Positions 62,245 to 64,000 of a stretch of DNA of 64,000 nt are shown here, piece after piece. The DNA comes from Wylensekiella montiformis (lineage in GTDB: Bacteria; Bacillota; Negativicutes; Selenomonadales; Selenomonadaceae): positions 1 to 64,000 of the forward strand of contig NZ_VUNL01000009.1 in NCBI RefSeq assembly GCF_009697385.1, read 5' to 3'. The translations under genes were made by a program, and so were the position numbers. Each line of letters opens with the position of its first letter. Within the stretch, counting starts at the first letter, position 1. A model generated the notes under the pieces. It searched no databases. It was not told where the DNA came from and saw nothing but the letters and a program-made list of their open reading frames with translations.

Positions 62245-63012
62245 ATGGAATATAGTAAGGAAGATTTAATGGAAGCAAAAAAGCAAATTTGGGGAGTGGG
62301 AGAGAACATGGGAACAGAGGAAAGTAAAAAAATCTGGGAGGAGAACGCACAATTTTGGGATAATGCAATGGGTGACGAATCTAATGAATTTCACAGAGAG
62401 GTAGTGCGTCCCAAAGTAACGGAACTTCTATCTCCTAATCCTGCGGATTACATTTTGGATATTGCGTGTGGCAATGGAAATTATTCTTCGTATCTTGCAC
62501 AAAGAGGCGCTTCGGTTGTCGCTTTTGATTACAGCAAAAAAATGATAGAATTGGCTAAAAGACGGCAATCACAATATGCAAAACAAATTGAATTTTGTGT
62601 GGCGGATGCGACCGATAGAAAAAGTATATTAGAATTAAAAAGAAATCGAGCCTTTACGAAAGCAGTTTCTAATATGGCAATTATGGATATTACGGATATT
62701 GAACCACTTCTTATGGCTGTTTATGAACTGTTGCAGGAAAGCGGAATTTTTGTCTTTGCAACGCAACACCCTTGTTTTGTCACGTTGACTGAAAAATATA
62801 TGACACCGCACAGTTACTATGATATAGCGATTGAAGGGCAACCGAAAGAGCAGATTTATTATCATCGTTCCATACAAGATATTTTTAACCTTTGTTTTAG
62901 AGCTGGATTTGTCATTGATGGATTTTATGAAGAATGTTTTAAAACCAACAAAGAAATTCCTATGGTAATGATAGTAAGGCTTAAGAAGGTAAAACGTGAT
63001 AGCTTAAAATAA
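62245..63012 (+). CDS. class I SAM-dependent methyltransferase
   Basis: A 255-residue Rossmann methyltransferase. The SAM site is YILDIACGNGNYSSYLA (motif I), with VVAFDYSKKMIELAKRR (acidic end of beta-2), FCVADAT, and SNMAIMDIT (motif post I). The rest resembles small-molecule methyltransferases of the UbiE/Methyltransf_11/25 kind; the substrate is unknown. The gene is strikingly AT-rich compared with tet(W) before it and the sigma gene after it, so it probably has a separate origin. GGAGGG precedes ATG 62245. It follows tet(W) by 50 bases and may be cotranscribed. Confidence 0.85.
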   Translation: MEYSKEDLMEAKKQIWGVGENMGTEESKKIWEENAQFWDNAMGDESNEFHREVVRPKVTELLSPNPADYILDIACGNGNYSSYLAQRGASVVAFDYSKKMIELAKRRQSQYAKQIEFCVADATDRKSILELKRNRAFTKAVSNMAIMDITDIEPLLMAVYELLQESGIFVFATQHPCFVTLTEKYMTPHSYYDIAIEGQPKEQIYYHRSIQDIFNLCFRAGFVIDGFYEECFKTNKEIPMVMIVRLKKVKRDSLK

Positions 63013-63052
63013 ATTCAAGTTTGTCGGGTAAATAGCAAACCCAGCCGAGCCA

Positions 63053-63094
63053 GTCAACGGTCAAGATGAACGGCGCATATGCGCAGCCGTTGAC
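63053..63094. repeat. nested inverted repeat in the element
   Basis: GTCAACGG (63053-63060) pairs with CCGTTGAC (63087-63094). Inside lies the perfect palindrome GCGCATATGCGC (63073-63084). It lies 90 bases before the sigma-factor-like gene. A binding site or origin-type structure of the element is possible. Confidence 0.55.
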
Positions 63095-63183
63095 AGCCCC
63101 GCCCGCCTTTGCTGGTAGGCAATCAAGGGGCGACAGCAAGAAGTGCCACCGCCCCGCACTATTATTCAGAAAGGGGAATTTCC

Positions 63184-63606
63184 ATGACCGACCAGATAGC
63201 CTATCAAGAATATATCCAGCGCAGGTACAACGCCTTTTGCAAGACTGTTATCCGCTGTGCCGCCTTGGACAAGATTTTGAAGCTTAAACGGCAATGGGAA
63301 CGGCAAGTTTCCCTTGACTATCTGATGAACGAGAAGTTTGTCCAGTTTGCCGCGTCGGAGCCGGACGAGGAATACCCATTTACCGTCTGCGGTCAGACCG
63401 TCCTGCTCTGCAACGCCGCCCTTGCCGACGCGATCTCTGTTTTGCCGGAGCAGACGCGGGAAGAAATCCTGCGCTATTACTTTCTGCGCCAGCCGCAGCG
63501 CGTGATCGGCGCGTGTATTGGCCGGTCACGCAGCACAGCGGGGCGGCATATCCAGCTTGCCTTGCAGCGGCTACGCGAAGAAATGGGGGTGAGCCGGTAT
63601 GAGTAG
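63184..63606 (+). CDS. sigma-70-like region 4 regulatory protein of the element
   Basis: A 140-residue protein. The last 60 residues hold a sigma region 4-type helix-turn-helix (SVLPEQTREEILRYYFLRQPQRVIGACIGRSRSTAGRHIQLALQRLREEM), as in Tn916 Orf7-type proteins of conjugative elements. The N-terminal part is shorter than a sigma-2 domain. It probably controls transfer genes. ATG 63184 follows AAAGGGGAATTTCC. It overlaps the next gene by 8 bases. Confidence 0.82.
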   Translation: MTDQIAYQEYIQRRYNAFCKTVIRCAALDKILKLKRQWERQVSLDYLMNEKFVQFAASEPDEEYPFTVCGQTVLLCNAALADAISVLPEQTREEILRYYFLRQPQRVIGACIGRSRSTAGRHIQLALQRLREEMGVSRYE

Positions 63607-63811
63607 ACTTCTCCCCTATGAAACAATCCTCAAAGCCCGTGAGGGCGACCCAGAAGCCGTGAACGCTGTCCTGCTCCACTACGCCGGATATATCCGCTAT
63701 TTCTCAAAAGTGAACGGGCAGGTCAACGCCGAGGTGGAGGACTATGTAAAGCAGCGGTTAATTGACTGTCAATTCAAGTTCCGGCTTGACGAACCACCGG
63801 ACAAGTCATAA
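63599..63811 (+). CDS. helix-turn-helix domain protein (Tn916 Orf8-like)
   Basis: A 70-residue protein (LLPYETILKAREGDPEAVNAVLLHYAGYI...). The first 35 residues match the helix-turn-helix domain of small conjugative-element proteins next to the sigma-like gene in the Tn916 group. The C-terminus (QRLIDCQFKFRLDE) is the typical end. It is coupled to the upstream gene by overlap. Confidence 0.8.
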   Translation: MSRLLPYETILKAREGDPEAVNAVLLHYAGYIRYFSKVNGQVNAEVEDYVKQRLIDCQFKFRLDEPPDKS

Positions 63812-63846
63812 AAACTGAATACCAGCCGCCACCGACGCGGCCAGCG

Positions 63847-63884
63847 AAAGCAGTAAGTCTTGAAAAAGATTTACTGCTTTTTTT
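63847..63884 (+). terminator. terminator after the HTH gene
   Basis: AAAGCAGTAAGTCT (63847-63860) pairs with AGATTTACTGCTTT (63867-63880) with one G-U pair; seven T follow. It ends the two-gene regulatory unit. The bases from 63885 to the window end hold no gene that I can support; a mobilisation gene may start beyond. Confidence 0.85.
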
Positions 63885-64000
63885 GTTGTCCGGCTCCGCT
63901 CCCGGCCATTTTGCCCCCTGCCGGTTGTAGTAGTAAGCGAGGAGGGAATTTTTCTGCCCTGGTGTTTGGCATTTGGAGCATTTACCCGTAGTAGAGGGCA

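Larger units (their letters stand above)
59614..64000 (+). mobile_element. left part of a tet(W)-carrying conjugative-type element
   Basis: Immediately behind proS the composition and gene style change. An AT-rich spacer with a long inverted repeat, a truncated gene end, the tet(W) leader and gene, an AT-rich methyltransferase and two Tn916-like regulatory genes follow. The sharp composition shifts suggest a mosaic. The right end, integrase and transfer genes would lie beyond the window; the left end is somewhere in 59614-59705 but no att repeat is identifiable here. Confidence 0.8.

Overview
The window looks like the chromosome of a diderm Firmicute of the Negativicutes type (Selenomonadales/Veillonellales). 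This is judged from moderately high GC, the conserved orders maf-radC-mreBCD-mrdA-minCDE-rodA and rpsB-tsf-pyrH-frr-uppS-cdsA-dxr-rseP-ispG-proS, protein style (HD-GYP and GGDEF enzymes, bacteriohemerythrin) and strong sigma-A-like promoters with good Shine-Dalgarno sites. The genus cannot be fixed from the sequence alone. The last 4.4 kb is foreign: the left part of a tet(W)-carrying conjugative-type element lying directly behind proS.

Layout. 1-150: end of an rRNA operon (5S and terminator). 0.2-10.8 kb: HD-GYP phosphodiesterase, LCP cell-wall ligase, ABC-F ATPase, RecD2 helicase, a small coiled-coil protein, an SGNH esterase, a DUF2939-like membrane protein, hemerythrin and a small CxxC protein. 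11.0-18.7 kb: a sulfur block. It holds a tandem-domain YezD protein, a TPP-riboswitch-controlled thiS-thiG-thiH-thiE operon, then a protein-thiocarboxylate sulfur-assimilation operon (ThiS-like carrier, E1-like activator, JAMM protease, small siroheme sulfite reductase, TusA-like protein). That operon ends in the decayed remnant of a metY-type O-acetylhomoserine sulfhydrylase and is followed by cysE. 19-26.5 kb: TRIC-type channel, an alginate/glucuronan-lyase-like exoprotein, an internally repeated unknown protein, a CbiM-CbiQ-CbiO cobalt/nickel ECF transporter behind a riboswitch-like attenuator leader, a gamma-carbonic-anhydrase-like protein and a YigZ/IMPACT protein. 26.6-34.3 kb: amino-acid permease, two GGDEF proteins (one fused to ECF-S-like and sensor domains, one to FIST domains), an unknown membrane protein and an ArsB/NhaD-type transporter. 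34.4-47.6 kb: cell shape and division genes, a radical SAM protein and RNase G. 47.7-59.6 kb: a dicarboxylate/amino-acid symporter, then translation, isoprenoid, phospholipid and lipoprotein-processing genes up to proS. 59.6-64 kb: the tet(W) element with its attenuator leader, an AT-rich methyltransferase and two Tn916-like regulatory genes.

How the genes work together. The thiamine operon and the thiocarboxylate operon share chemistry: small beta-grasp carriers with Gly-Gly ends, one E1-like activator and one JAMM trimming protease. Only one activator gene is present, and both carriers have residues after Gly-Gly, so the two pathways may share the activator and protease. The YezD gene and the thiocarboxylate operon, about 3.7 kb apart, carry a nearly identical 20-base motif in their 5' leaders, which suggests common post-transcriptional control of sulfur genes. 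The unassigned RNA leaders (YezD/carrier motif and cbiM leader), the broken metY and the composite tet(W) element are the points most worth following.
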